Origin: Planctomycetaceae bacterium
GTDB lineage: Bacteria; Planctomycetota; Planctomycetia; Pirellulales; UBA1268
Direction: 5' to 3'
Assembly: GCA_009691925.1 (NCBI GenBank)
Contig: SIAG01000267.1
Coordinates: forward strand, 1-5,934
DNA: 5,934 nt
Positions 1 through 5,822 of the stretch are shown in pieces. A program made the translations under genes and the position numbers. The number at the start of each line of letters is the position of its first letter. The stretch's first letter is position 1. The notes under the pieces are model-generated. The model worked only from the letters and a program-made list of their open reading frames with translations, did not search any database and had not been told where the DNA came from.

Positions 1-1
1 C

Positions 2-397
2 AAGCAGGCCGATCAGGCGGTGTACGAGCGATACAAGTCGGACAAGGAGGGGGAGTTCCTCTGGCTGAAGTCGGTCGGCCTCGACGGCAAGAAGGCCGCT
101 GTCCTCGAGGACGGCGGCAAGGAGGCCCAGCGGGCTCTTGATCTGATGCTTTCCGACAAGAACACCAACCCGAAGGCGCTCACCGAGCAGGAGAGCCTCG
201 TGAAGTGGTGGGACACCTCCGCCGCGGCGACGGCGGCCAACGACAAGACGCTCGTCGAGGCGGCCGGGTTGTTCGGCGGACGCCAGGCCCTCAAGCTCAC
301 GGCGCTGGTGCCGGCGATGATGCTCCTTTGTTACCTCGCACTCCTGGCCTGGTTTAAGTCGCGCGGCGGCTATCAGGCCCGCGGAGTGCATCATTGA
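2..397 (+). CDS. C-terminal end of a probable major facilitator (MFS) transporter, 5' truncated
   Basis: The reading frame is open from the window edge, so this is the last 131 residues of a longer protein; the GTG at 20 is most likely an internal valine. Visible are about 95 hydrophilic, Lys/Asp/Glu-rich residues, then one strong membrane segment (about residues 100-118, LTALVPAMMLLCYLALLAWF) and a short basic tail with SRGGYQARG. The segment is preceded by LFGGRQALK. This tail (Gly-Gly-Arg-x-Ala-Leu-Lys, last helix, then Arg-Gly-Gly-Tyr) resembles, from memory, the end of MFS permeases in planctomycetes that carry a long soluble loop before the final helix. The role would be inner-membrane transport of an unknown solute. 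Only the final helix is visible, so another polytopic membrane protein is possible. The gene converges on tilS, with a stem-loop-rich gap between. Confidence 0.55.
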   Translation, partial: KQADQAVYERYKSDKEGEFLWLKSVGLDGKKAAVLEDGGKEAQRALDLMLSDKNTNPKALTEQESLVKWWDTSAAATAANDKTLVEAAGLFGGRQALKLTALVPAMMLLCYLALLAWFKSRGGYQARGVHH

Positions 398-403
398 ACG
401 GGT

Positions 404-451
404 TGAGCCCGGCCTCCCGGGGCCGGGGTGGCTGAGCCCGGCCTCCCGGGG
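404..451. repeat. 19-bp direct repeat, two copies, period 29
   Basis: TGAGCCCGGCCTCCCGGGG occurs at 404-422 and again, identically, at 433-451. The ten bases between are unrelated. Each copy is the left part of its own hairpin with a different right arm: CCCGGCC (408-414) pairs with GGCCGGG (421-427), and TGAGCCC (433-439) pairs with GGGCTCA (449-455). The second structure is followed by three tandem GATC units (456-467). Confidence 0.8.
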
Positions 452-466
452 CTCAGATCGATCGAT

Positions 467-504
467 CGACGCCCGGCACTTCCCCGCAGGAGTGCCGGGC
501 GTCG
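467..504. terminator. Probable bidirectional terminator between the MFS-type gene and tilS
   Basis: CGACGCCCGGCACT (467-480) and AGTGCCGGGCGTCG (491-504) form a perfect 14-bp, GC-rich stem with a 10-base loop. It lies 69 bases after the plus-strand stop codon and 5 bases beyond the tilS stop codon, in a convergent arrangement. On the plus strand GCGTTT follows, with only three T. On the minus strand there is no T run. It is therefore a strong stem without a classical U-tract. Its position argues for termination or 3'-end protection of both transcripts. Confidence 0.65.
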
Positions 505-509
505 GCGTT

Positions 510-1571
510 TCAGCGGGCGTTTTTGCCGGGTGAAATACCGGGGCGCAGTTCGATGCTCCCCGATCGGGTGACACTCCCCCGCACGCCGCCGGGGAGGCAG
601 AGCGTGGCCTCTTCCTGGCGCTTTGCCGCAGCAAAGAGCGCCACGAGGCGCGCATAGTGGGCGGCCGTCATGTCGCGCTCCGGCCAGCCCTCCTGCCGCC
701 ACAGGGCCACCAACACCGCGGCGAGGAGATGGGGATCGAGGCCTGCCAAGCCAGCGGCATCGAGGCTGACAGCGCCGTCGGCCAACCGGCGGGCATGGCG
801 GTCGAGGAGATATCCGGCCGCGCTATCGAGGGCTTTCGAGACGAGCCCCGCCTGATGCCCGAGGCGGACAAGCGCTGTGGTGGCCGCCGGCCAGGCCCCC
901 GCCTCGAGACGCGGCAACACCTCGTGCCGGAGGAACGCCCGGGAGAAGCGCGGATCGGCGTTGGAGGCATCCTCCCGCCACGCGAGCCCCCGATCGACGA
1001 GAAACCGCCGCAGACGGGCCCGGCGCACCCCGAGCAGGGGACGCAGAAGGGCCACGCCATCGACCAGCCGCCGAGCCGACTTCATCCCCGCCAATCCAGC
1101 CACCCCCGTTCCGCGCAGCGCTCGGTGGAGGATCGTCTCGGCTTGATCGTCGGCCGTGTGCGCCACAAGCAGATGCCGCGCCCCACGCTCGTGGGCGACC
1201 CTTCCGAGCCAGCCATACCTGAGGCGCCGGGCGCGGGCCTCGAGCCCTTCGCCGCCGTTCCCCATGGCCCCCCCGATCTCGAGCCGCTCCGTCACGAGCG
1301 CCACGCCGAGCTCGGCGGCGAGGGCCGCGACGAAGCGGAGATCGTCATCGGCCTCGGGCCGCAGGCCGTGGTGAGCATGGGCGACGAGGATCCGCCCGCT
1401 CGCCCCGCCGCGGCGGGCGAGCGTCACCAGCGCCACCAGCAGCGCGACACTGTCGGCCCCACCGGAGACACCGACGACCGCCGGCCACTCCCAGAATCCC
1501 TGCTGCGGCAGCGTTGCAGCGAGCGTCTCCGCAAGGTCTTGATCCGATCGGTCGTGCGGGGAATCTGCCAT
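510..1571 (-). CDS. tilS: tRNA(Ile)-lysidine synthase TilS
   Basis: TilS uses ATP and lysine to convert cytidine 34 of tRNA-Ile(CAU) to lysidine in the cytosol, so that the tRNA reads AUA and is charged with Ile rather than Met. Numbered from the chosen start (353 residues), the N-terminal PP-loop ATPase has SGGADS at 36-41, HAHHGLR at 65-71, and HTADDQAETILHRALRGTG at 138-156. The stretch EDASNADPRFSRAFLRHEVL (200-219) matches the conserved region closing the catalytic domain. A helical middle domain follows, and the C-terminal part is short compared with the 432-residue E. coli enzyme. I chose the ATG at 1571 because GGGAG lies 3 bases upstream and the protein then begins shortly before the PP-loop domain. 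An ATG at 1610 and a TTG at 1634 are in frame but add only Ala-rich residues. It is transcribed divergently from the lipoprotein gene, and no ftsH or hpt neighbour is visible. Confidence 0.95.
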   Translation of the reverse strand: MADSPHDRSDQDLAETLAATLPQQGFWEWPAVVGVSGGADSVALLVALVTLARRGGASGRILVAHAHHGLRPEADDDLRFVAALAAELGVALVTERLEIGGAMGNGGEGLEARARRLRYGWLGRVAHERGARHLLVAHTADDQAETILHRALRGTGVAGLAGMKSARRLVDGVALLRPLLGVRRARLRRFLVDRGLAWREDASNADPRFSRAFLRHEVLPRLEAGAWPAATTALVRLGHQAGLVSKALDSAAGYLLDRHARRLADGAVSLDAAGLAGLDPHLLAAVLVALWRQEGWPERDMTAAHYARLVALFAAAKRQEEATLCLPGGVRGSVTRSGSIELRPGISPGKNAR

Positions 1572-1634
1572 GCTCTCCCATTTTGCCGCCGCGGCACGGT
1601 CTGCCGCCATCGGGCCCCCGAAAGCCGGCGTCAA

Positions 1635-1661
1635 CGTGGCGGAAGGCGACCTTCCGCCACG
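1635..1661. repeat. Perfect 12-bp inverted repeat in the tilS/lipoprotein divergent spacer
   Basis: CGTGGCGGAAGG (1635-1646) and CCTTCCGCCACG (1650-1661) are exact reverse complements separated by CGA. The element lies 64 bases upstream of the tilS start and 86 bases upstream of the lipoprotein start. It could be a regulator-binding palindrome, a hairpin in either 5' leader, or one copy of a dispersed REP-like repeat; the sequence alone does not decide. The three-base loop and GC-rich stem favour a nucleic-acid hairpin. Confidence 0.8.
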
Positions 1662-1746
1662 GCCCTCTCGTGGCTACAGTCCCGCCCCACCCGGCCCGGC
1701 CGCCCTCCGTGCGGCTGCTCTGGAGTCCACCCCCGAGGGATCTCGC

Positions 1747-2427
1747 ATGTGCCCCGCCCGTGCCGTCGCTGAAGCCGGTTCCCGGTCACCGAGTCGCCCG
1801 CTTCTGGCTGGCGTCGGCCTAGCCGTCGCGTTGCTCTTGCCGGTGGCGTCCGGCTGCTCAACGCTCCTCACGGCGGCTTATCTCATCGCCCCGCAGGACA
1901 CCCCGGCGGAATATAAGGGACTCAAAGGGAAGCATGTCGCGGTGATCTGCAAGCCGATCGTCGAGCTTGAGTTCAGCGATGCCGGATCCTCTCGGGAGTT
2001 GGCCGGCACCGTCGGCGCCCTGATCGAGAAAAACGTCCGCAAGACCCGCGTCATCAGTCAGGACGAGGTCGCCCGGTGGATCGACGAGAACTCCTGGATC
2101 GACTACCCCACCGTCGGGAAGTCGCTCGACGCCGACATGGTGGTGGGGATCGATCTGGAATCGTTTCGCATGCACGAGGGCTCGACGCTCTACCGCGGCC
2201 GCGCGAGCTTCACCGTGAGGGTCTTCGACGTCGCCGAGAAAAAGGTCGTGTTCACGAAGCGCTACGACGACTTCAGCTTTCCGACCGACGGCGCCATGCC
2301 GGTCAGCGATCGCTCCGAGGCGCAATTTCGCGCCATGTTCCTCCAGATCCTCTCCCAGCGGATCTCGCGCAACTTCCACGCCTACGACAGCCGCGAGAGC
2401 TTCGCCGACGGCAATCTTACCTTCTGA
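1747..2427 (+). CDS. Exported lipoprotein of unknown function (planctomycete-type family)
   Basis: Not a recognised named gene. The 226-residue product starts with a signal sequence: Arg-containing N-region, hydrophobic LLAGVGLAVALLLPVASGC, and a lipobox-like ASGC placing the lipidated cysteine at residue 37 (Ala at -3 is slightly non-standard). The mature part alternates strands and helices: KHVAVIC (62-68), a helix, a second strand, DADMVVGIDLESF, then a beta-rich stretch RASFTVRVFDVAEKKVVF and a C-terminal helix before NFHAYDSRESF. This pattern recalls the small alpha/beta fold of TolB-N or CsgG-like envelope proteins, but that is inference. From memory, similar proteins recur in planctomycetes. 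GAGGGA at 1735-1740 sits 6 bases before ATG 1747 and fixes the start. The same frame is open back to 1570, but that would bury the signal peptide and overlap the tilS start. It is convergent with the VWA gene. Confidence 0.85.
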   Translation: MCPARAVAEAGSRSPSRPLLAGVGLAVALLLPVASGCSTLLTAAYLIAPQDTPAEYKGLKGKHVAVICKPIVELEFSDAGSSRELAGTVGALIEKNVRKTRVISQDEVARWIDENSWIDYPTVGKSLDADMVVGIDLESFRMHEGSTLYRGRASFTVRVFDVAEKKVVFTKRYDDFSFPTDGAMPVSDRSEAQFRAMFLQILSQRISRNFHAYDSRESFADGNLTF

Positions 2428-2460
2428 CTTCACGTGGCCCAAGCCATCCATGGCCTCCAA

Positions 2461-2480
2461 CCGGCTGCCCCGACAGCCGG
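2461..2480 (+). terminator. Candidate hairpin terminator of the lipoprotein gene
   Basis: CCGGCTG (2461-2467), loop CCCCGA, and CAGCCGG (2474-2480) form a 7-bp GC stem 33 bases after the lipoprotein stop codon. No T run follows, so this is not a textbook intrinsic terminator. It is the only compact hairpin between that stop and the middle of the convergent gap. Confidence 0.4.
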
Positions 2481-2537
2481 CGTCGAAAGACTTGGGGGAG
2501 TGTAAACGCCACCGTGGGGACGCGGATGTCGTTTTTA

Positions 2538-2583
2538 CGCCCCGGGGAGCGTCGCATCAGGCGACGGCGTCTATCGCGGGGCG
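2538..2583 (-). terminator. Two-part stem-loop directly after the VWA gene stop
   Basis: An outer stem CGCCCCG (2538-2544) / CGGGGCG (2577-2583) encloses an inner stem CGTCGC (2550-2555) / GCGACG (2561-2566) with a 5-base loop. The structure begins 1 base beyond the minus-strand stop of the VWA gene. On that strand TAAAAACG follows instead of a U-tract, so if it terminates transcription it does so without the classical tail; it may instead shield the 3' end. The rest of the 157-base gap (2428-2584) shows no coding signal. Confidence 0.4.
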
Positions 2584-2584
2584 G

Positions 2585-4573
2585 TCAGAGGTTCTTGAGA
2601 TTCCGCTTCGGCTTGGGGGGCCCGAGCTTCCGCTTTTGGTCGTCGGTGGGGGGAGCGGGGACGTTGATGTTATTGCCGGCATCGGCCATCTGCGGAGTGT
2701 TCACCCCGGTGAACCGCTCCGTCCACCGATAGCCCAACGGCGTCCGCAATTCCGTGGCGGCGAGTTGGGCCCACGGCGTGCCAGCGTGGTCGTGGACCAC
2801 GCGCTCGAGGAGCTCGGAGGCCTGCTTGGAGAGTTTCTCCGTCTGCGAGCCGACCGTGACTTCATCGCTCGGCTCCAACTGCCAGGTGTCGCTCTTCTCG
2901 TCCTGGAACTTCATCCCCAGCTTGGCCTGGGCGAGCATCTGGTTGTAGGCATCGGTGCGGACCTTCGCCGCGAGCACCCTCCCCAGCGCCAAGTCGTAGC
3001 CCGCCTGCCACCGTCGCTCCTTGATCGCCTCGCGCCCCGCGGCACCGGCCGTCAACGTGGCATGGATCGCATCGATCCGCGGCTGGGCCTTCGCGGCCGC
3101 CTTCTGGGCCTCGGAGAGGAGCCCTGCCAGGGACGGCTCGTCGCGCCTGGGGAACGTCATCACCGGCGACTCCATCGGCTGGATCTCGGTCGATCGGGCC
3201 GCCTCGACGAGCGCACGCTTGGCCTCGTTGGCGGCGATGTCTTGCTGGAGCTTCGCCGCTGAGACGTAATCGGGCTGATAGGTCTGCATCACGTCGGGGT
3301 CGAAGAAGTAGCGGATTTGCGCTGCCATCGGCGCCACCATCTGGTTGGTGACCCGGCCGCGCTCGCCACTGTTGGGATGAACGCGGAAATAGATCCCGCC
3401 GGTCTCCGCACACAGCTTGGAGAGGCTGAAAGGCCCAAAGCCCGAGTCGATCGCCTCGTCCTCACGAGCCCCGCTGCGAACACGGACCACCTCGGGGAAA
3501 AGCGTCTCGGGCCCCTGCTCGATGACCGCCCACTGCTCGTCCTCCCCGGCATCGAACTTGGGGTCGAACTCGACGTATCTCATCCGCACCTCGCGCATCC
3601 CGAACGGCGCCGGCACGCCGACGACATAGACGGGAATGCCGAGCTTACGGCAGTGCTGTGCCGTCTGATCGGCGAGCTGCTGGTCGTTCCCCACCTCGTC
3701 GGTGAAGGCGACGATCATGACGTTCTTCTTCGGTGCAGAGGTGCGGTAGATCCTCGCGCTGTCGGCGGCGGACCGGATCGCGGCGAAGGTCATCTCGACG
3801 CCGGAATCGTCAACCGGCACCGCATCGATCGCCCGGATCACCTCGGCCACATCGTCGGTCGGCTTCTTGGTGACGAGCGAAACGTTCTTGCCGAACGCAA
3901 CAACGAGGTTTTGGAGATCGGGACGGTGCCGCTGCGAACGGTCGGCCCCGAGCTCCTGGAACACCCGCTCCAGCCGGCTGGCAATATCCTTGCGCTGGGC
4001 CGAGAGGCTGACCGACTGGTCGAACACCCACACGACGACCGTCGGCCGCTGCTGGAGCGAAGCGTCGATCTCGGCAGTCAACCGGTCGACGGCCCCGGCA
4101 GCGCCGCTGGTCGTCGCCCCGACCGCCCCCCGGACGACAATCGCCTGGTCGATCTCGGTAGCGGTGGGGAGCGCATCGAGCGGGTCGACCTGAATGTCGC
4201 CGACGAGTTCCGGGCTGGCCTCCACGGGCGTCATCGAAACGGTGTCGAGGACCGGGGCCAGCGACTGGGCGACATCAGCCGACTGATCCTCGCCGGCGGC
4301 ACCGGTCTCCTCCGGCATGTCGCTGACGATCATCTCCTGCGGCGTTAGATCGATCTCCTCGTCACGTTCAAGGGGCGTCTCGATGACGGTCACGGACGGA
4401 CGGGTCGGCGGCGGCGTGGCGACGCCGGCCAGCGCCAGCACGAGCAGGAGCACGACATGGAGCACGAGGCTGGCAGCGAGTGCCGGAAGGTCGCGCGACA
4501 GGATTGCCGCAGTCTCCATCGCCCCGTCGTCGGGGCCTTCCGGCTCTCCGTCTGCGGTGATATGGCTTGCCAT
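2585..4573 (-). CDS. Membrane-anchored von Willebrand factor A domain protein
   Basis: Function unknown; the 662-residue protein has readable architecture. Residues 1-28 are cytoplasmic and acidic. Residues 30-50 form one transmembrane helix (ALAASLVLHVVLLLVLALAG), followed by Pro-rich TPPPTRPS and an acidic low-complexity linker to about 170. The VWA domain spans about 176-398 with a complete metal-ion-dependent adhesion site: DQSVS at 185-189, Thr262, and TDE at 291-293. About 55 residues are inserted between VVGVPAPFG and the last helix LSKLCAETGGIYF. Residues 440-560 are helical and Ala/Lys/Glu-rich, with coiled-coil potential. HDHAGTPWAQLAATEL (594-609) looks TPR-like, and the tail is basic (PPKPKRNLKNL). 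From memory, similar VWA proteins are common in planctomycetes. GGGGGGAG lies just before ATG 4573; ATG 4519 is an alternative start. It follows the LysM gene by 135 bases on the same strand. Confidence 0.85.
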   Translation of the reverse strand: MASHITADGEPEGPDDGAMETAAILSRDLPALAASLVLHVVLLLVLALAGVATPPPTRPSVTVIETPLERDEEIDLTPQEMIVSDMPEETGAAGEDQSADVAQSLAPVLDTVSMTPVEASPELVGDIQVDPLDALPTATEIDQAIVVRGAVGATTSGAAGAVDRLTAEIDASLQQRPTVVVWVFDQSVSLSAQRKDIASRLERVFQELGADRSQRHRPDLQNLVVAFGKNVSLVTKKPTDDVAEVIRAIDAVPVDDSGVEMTFAAIRSAADSARIYRTSAPKKNVMIVAFTDEVGNDQQLADQTAQHCRKLGIPVYVVGVPAPFGMREVRMRYVEFDPKFDAGEDEQWAVIEQGPETLFPEVVRVRSGAREDEAIDSGFGPFSLSKLCAETGGIYFRVHPNSGERGRVTNQMVAPMAAQIRYFFDPDVMQTYQPDYVSAAKLQQDIAANEAKRALVEAARSTEIQPMESPVMTFPRRDEPSLAGLLSEAQKAAAKAQPRIDAIHATLTAGAAGREAIKERRWQAGYDLALGRVLAAKVRTDAYNQMLAQAKLGMKFQDEKSDTWQLEPSDEVTVGSQTEKLSKQASELLERVVHDHAGTPWAQLAATELRTPLGYRWTERFTGVNTPQMADAGNNINVPAPPTDDQKRKLGPPKPKRNLKNL

Positions 4574-4633
4574 GCTCCCCCCTCGGCGTCAGCGGCCCGA
4601 CCCCTCAGGAGGCCCGGGCGGAATTGAAGCTGG

Positions 4634-4639
4634 ATTCTA
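4634..4639 (-). promoter_or_regulatory. Possible -10 box for the VWA gene
   Basis: On the minus strand TAGAAT (one mismatch to TATAAT) occurs in the context GGGTAGAATCC, 60 bases upstream of the VWA start. No good -35 hexamer lies 16-18 bases further upstream, so this is a weak candidate. It would allow the VWA gene to be transcribed separately from the LysM gene. The 135-base spacer 4574-4708 holds no gene that I can see. Confidence 0.25.
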
Positions 4640-4708
4640 CCCAATCCGACGGGCAGAGACGCGATCCATGTCGATTTTTCCCCGTCGCTGGCCCAACCAT
4701 CCCCGCCG

Positions 4709-5737
4709 TCAGGGGAGGCGCAGGTCCATCCCGGCCACAAGGAGGGCCGGACTGCGGAGCTGATCGCGATTGGCCTCCCACAGCCGGGCGGCCATGGCAC
4801 GGTCACCATAGAACCGGTCCGCGAGGCTCTCGAGAGACTCTCCCGGCGCGACCCGGACCCGAGCCGGGCGGCTTGCCGGCTCGATCGCCGCCCCCCCGCC
4901 CGCGAGCCCCCGCTGACGGACCGCGGGAGGAACCCAGGTGGGGGGAATGCGGAGCGAGAGCCCGATCGGCAGGACTGCCGGATCGGCCAGCCGGTCACGG
5001 TTCGCCGACCAGATCGCCTCCGCAGCACCGGGGTGACCGTAGAGACGGGCTGCGATCGAGGTCAGATCGTCACCGTCCCGGATCGTGTAATGGCTGGGAG
5101 CGGCCGATGCCGCCGGCGTTATCGCCACCGGCACGCTGCCGGCCCGCGGCGAAAGGGACGTGTCGAGCGGCACCGGATGGATCTCGGCCGACACGGTGTG
5201 GATCATTCCCCCACCCGACATCTGCCCCACCGCCAACATCGCCTGACGGTCACGGGTGGGGGTGCTGACCGCCAGCGGCGCCGGCGCCGAGACGTCGAGG
5301 AGAGGGGGTGGGGGAACGTCGAGGGTCGAGCGGTAGGTGCTGTTGAAGGCGGGAGGGGCGAGCGTCAGATCGGTCGGCGACGCCGGGAGCACGTCCGGAG
5401 GTGGCGGCGGCTGATAGCCCGCCGAGGGGGCGTGGAGATCGTCGGCCGGGAGAGGAAGGCCTACCGCCTCCTGGGGAGCGGCCCCATCGGGGGCGCCGAC
5501 GACCGCGGAGCGGGGATCGGGAATGCAGTAACCACCAGCCCGCGCGGGGCCCGGAGCAGACACCGGGCCCGCTCCCGCCCAGGCTGCGGGGCCCGCCGGA
5601 GCCAGTTGTGGCGCCGATTCGACGCCGTTGGCCCCGCCTCGGTGGGCCTCGACGAGCCGCGTGGCCATCGGTGCGGCCAGGGAGACCCCGGTCACGACCA
5701 TCACCAATCCGGTCAGGAACCTTACGGTGCGCATCAT
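4709..5737 (-). CDS. Secreted or membrane-anchored protein with two C-terminal LysM domains
   Basis: The protein probably binds peptidoglycan in the periplasm; no catalytic domain is visible. From the chosen start it has 342 residues. Residues 3-23 (RTVRFLTGLVMVVTGVSLAA) form a signal peptide or N-terminal anchor. About 190 residues of Pro/Ala-rich low-complexity linker follow, including PPPPP and PPPP runs. LysM 1 (about 216-265) begins HYTIRDGDDLTSIAARLYG and ends LRIP; LysM 2 (about 293-342) begins VRVAPGESLESLADRFYG and ends LRLP at the last residue. The modules share IW/LW-x-ANRD and are clear duplicates. The start at 5737 (second ATG at 5734) puts the hydrophobic segment at the N-terminus, with GGGGAAG 8 bases upstream. 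A TTG at 5842 would add 35 unconvincing residues. It is the first gene of a co-directional pair with the VWA gene. Confidence 0.85.
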   Translation of the reverse strand: MMRTVRFLTGLVMVVTGVSLAAPMATRLVEAHRGGANGVESAPQLAPAGPAAWAGAGPVSAPGPARAGGYCIPDPRSAVVGAPDGAAPQEAVGLPLPADDLHAPSAGYQPPPPPDVLPASPTDLTLAPPAFNSTYRSTLDVPPPPLLDVSAPAPLAVSTPTRDRQAMLAVGQMSGGGMIHTVSAEIHPVPLDTSLSPRAGSVPVAITPAASAAPSHYTIRDGDDLTSIAARLYGHPGAAEAIWSANRDRLADPAVLPIGLSLRIPPTWVPPAVRQRGLAGGGAAIEPASRPARVRVAPGESLESLADRFYGDRAMAARLWEANRDQLRSPALLVAGMDLRLP

Positions 5738-5781
5738 CGATCCGGCTTCCCCGAGGCCTCGTGCCGTCAGCGAGTCATCCG

Positions 5782-5822
5782 AAAAAACTCTAGCCCGTGG
5801 ATGGTCGGGAGGTTGCCCGACC
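5782..5822 (-). other. Hairpin plus T6 run upstream of the LysM gene
   Basis: GGTCGGG (5803-5809) and CCCGACC (5816-5822) form a 7-bp stem with a 6-base loop. Read on the minus strand, it is followed 15 bases later by TTTTTT (5787-5782). The gap is too long for a standard intrinsic terminator, but the pair could end an upstream transcript or lie in the LysM leader. No convincing promoter was seen in 5738-5934; TAGAGT, beginning at 5793 on the minus strand, has no matching -35. Confidence 0.35.

Noticed and set aside
456..469. GATCGATCGATCGA tandem
   Set aside because: Short self-complementary tetramer repeat; it could be a methylation site cluster, but one such run is not evidence of function.
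1672..1677. TACAGT as a -10 box for the lipoprotein gene
   Set aside because: Only four of six consensus matches, and the hexamer 17 bases upstream (TTCCGC) is a poor -35.
657..1772. Long plus-strand open frame (371 codons) opposite tilS
   Set aside because: It is Arg/Pro/His-rich and lacks any domain, while the opposite strand encodes TilS with all catalytic motifs. It is an antisense shadow caused by high GC.
1858..2460. Minus-strand open frame of 200 codons opposite the lipoprotein
   Set aside because: Arg/His/Asp-rich shadow; the plus strand has a ribosome site, signal peptide and lipobox.
2450..3262. Plus-strand open frame of 270 codons running from the convergent gap into the VWA 3' end
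   Set aside because: No recognisable domain; it overlaps confidently assigned VWA coding sequence, and its start has no support.
3317..4348. Plus-strand open frame of 343 codons opposite the VWA gene
   Set aside because: Its composition (His/Arg/Asp-rich, no hydrophobic core) is that of an antisense shadow, and the VWA domain with full MIDAS is on the minus strand.
4647..4687. CGACGGG / CCCGTCG inverted repeat in the LysM-VWA gap
   Set aside because: Only 7 bp with a 27-base loop and no T run on the minus strand; too weak to call a terminator.
4567..5268. Plus-strand open frame of 233 codons opposite LysM
   Set aside because: Pro/Arg-rich shadow; the minus strand encodes two clear LysM modules.
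5401..5793. Plus-strand open frame of 130 codons opposite the LysM linker
   Set aside because: Low-complexity Arg/Pro sequence produced by the GC-rich Pro/Ala linker codons on the other strand.
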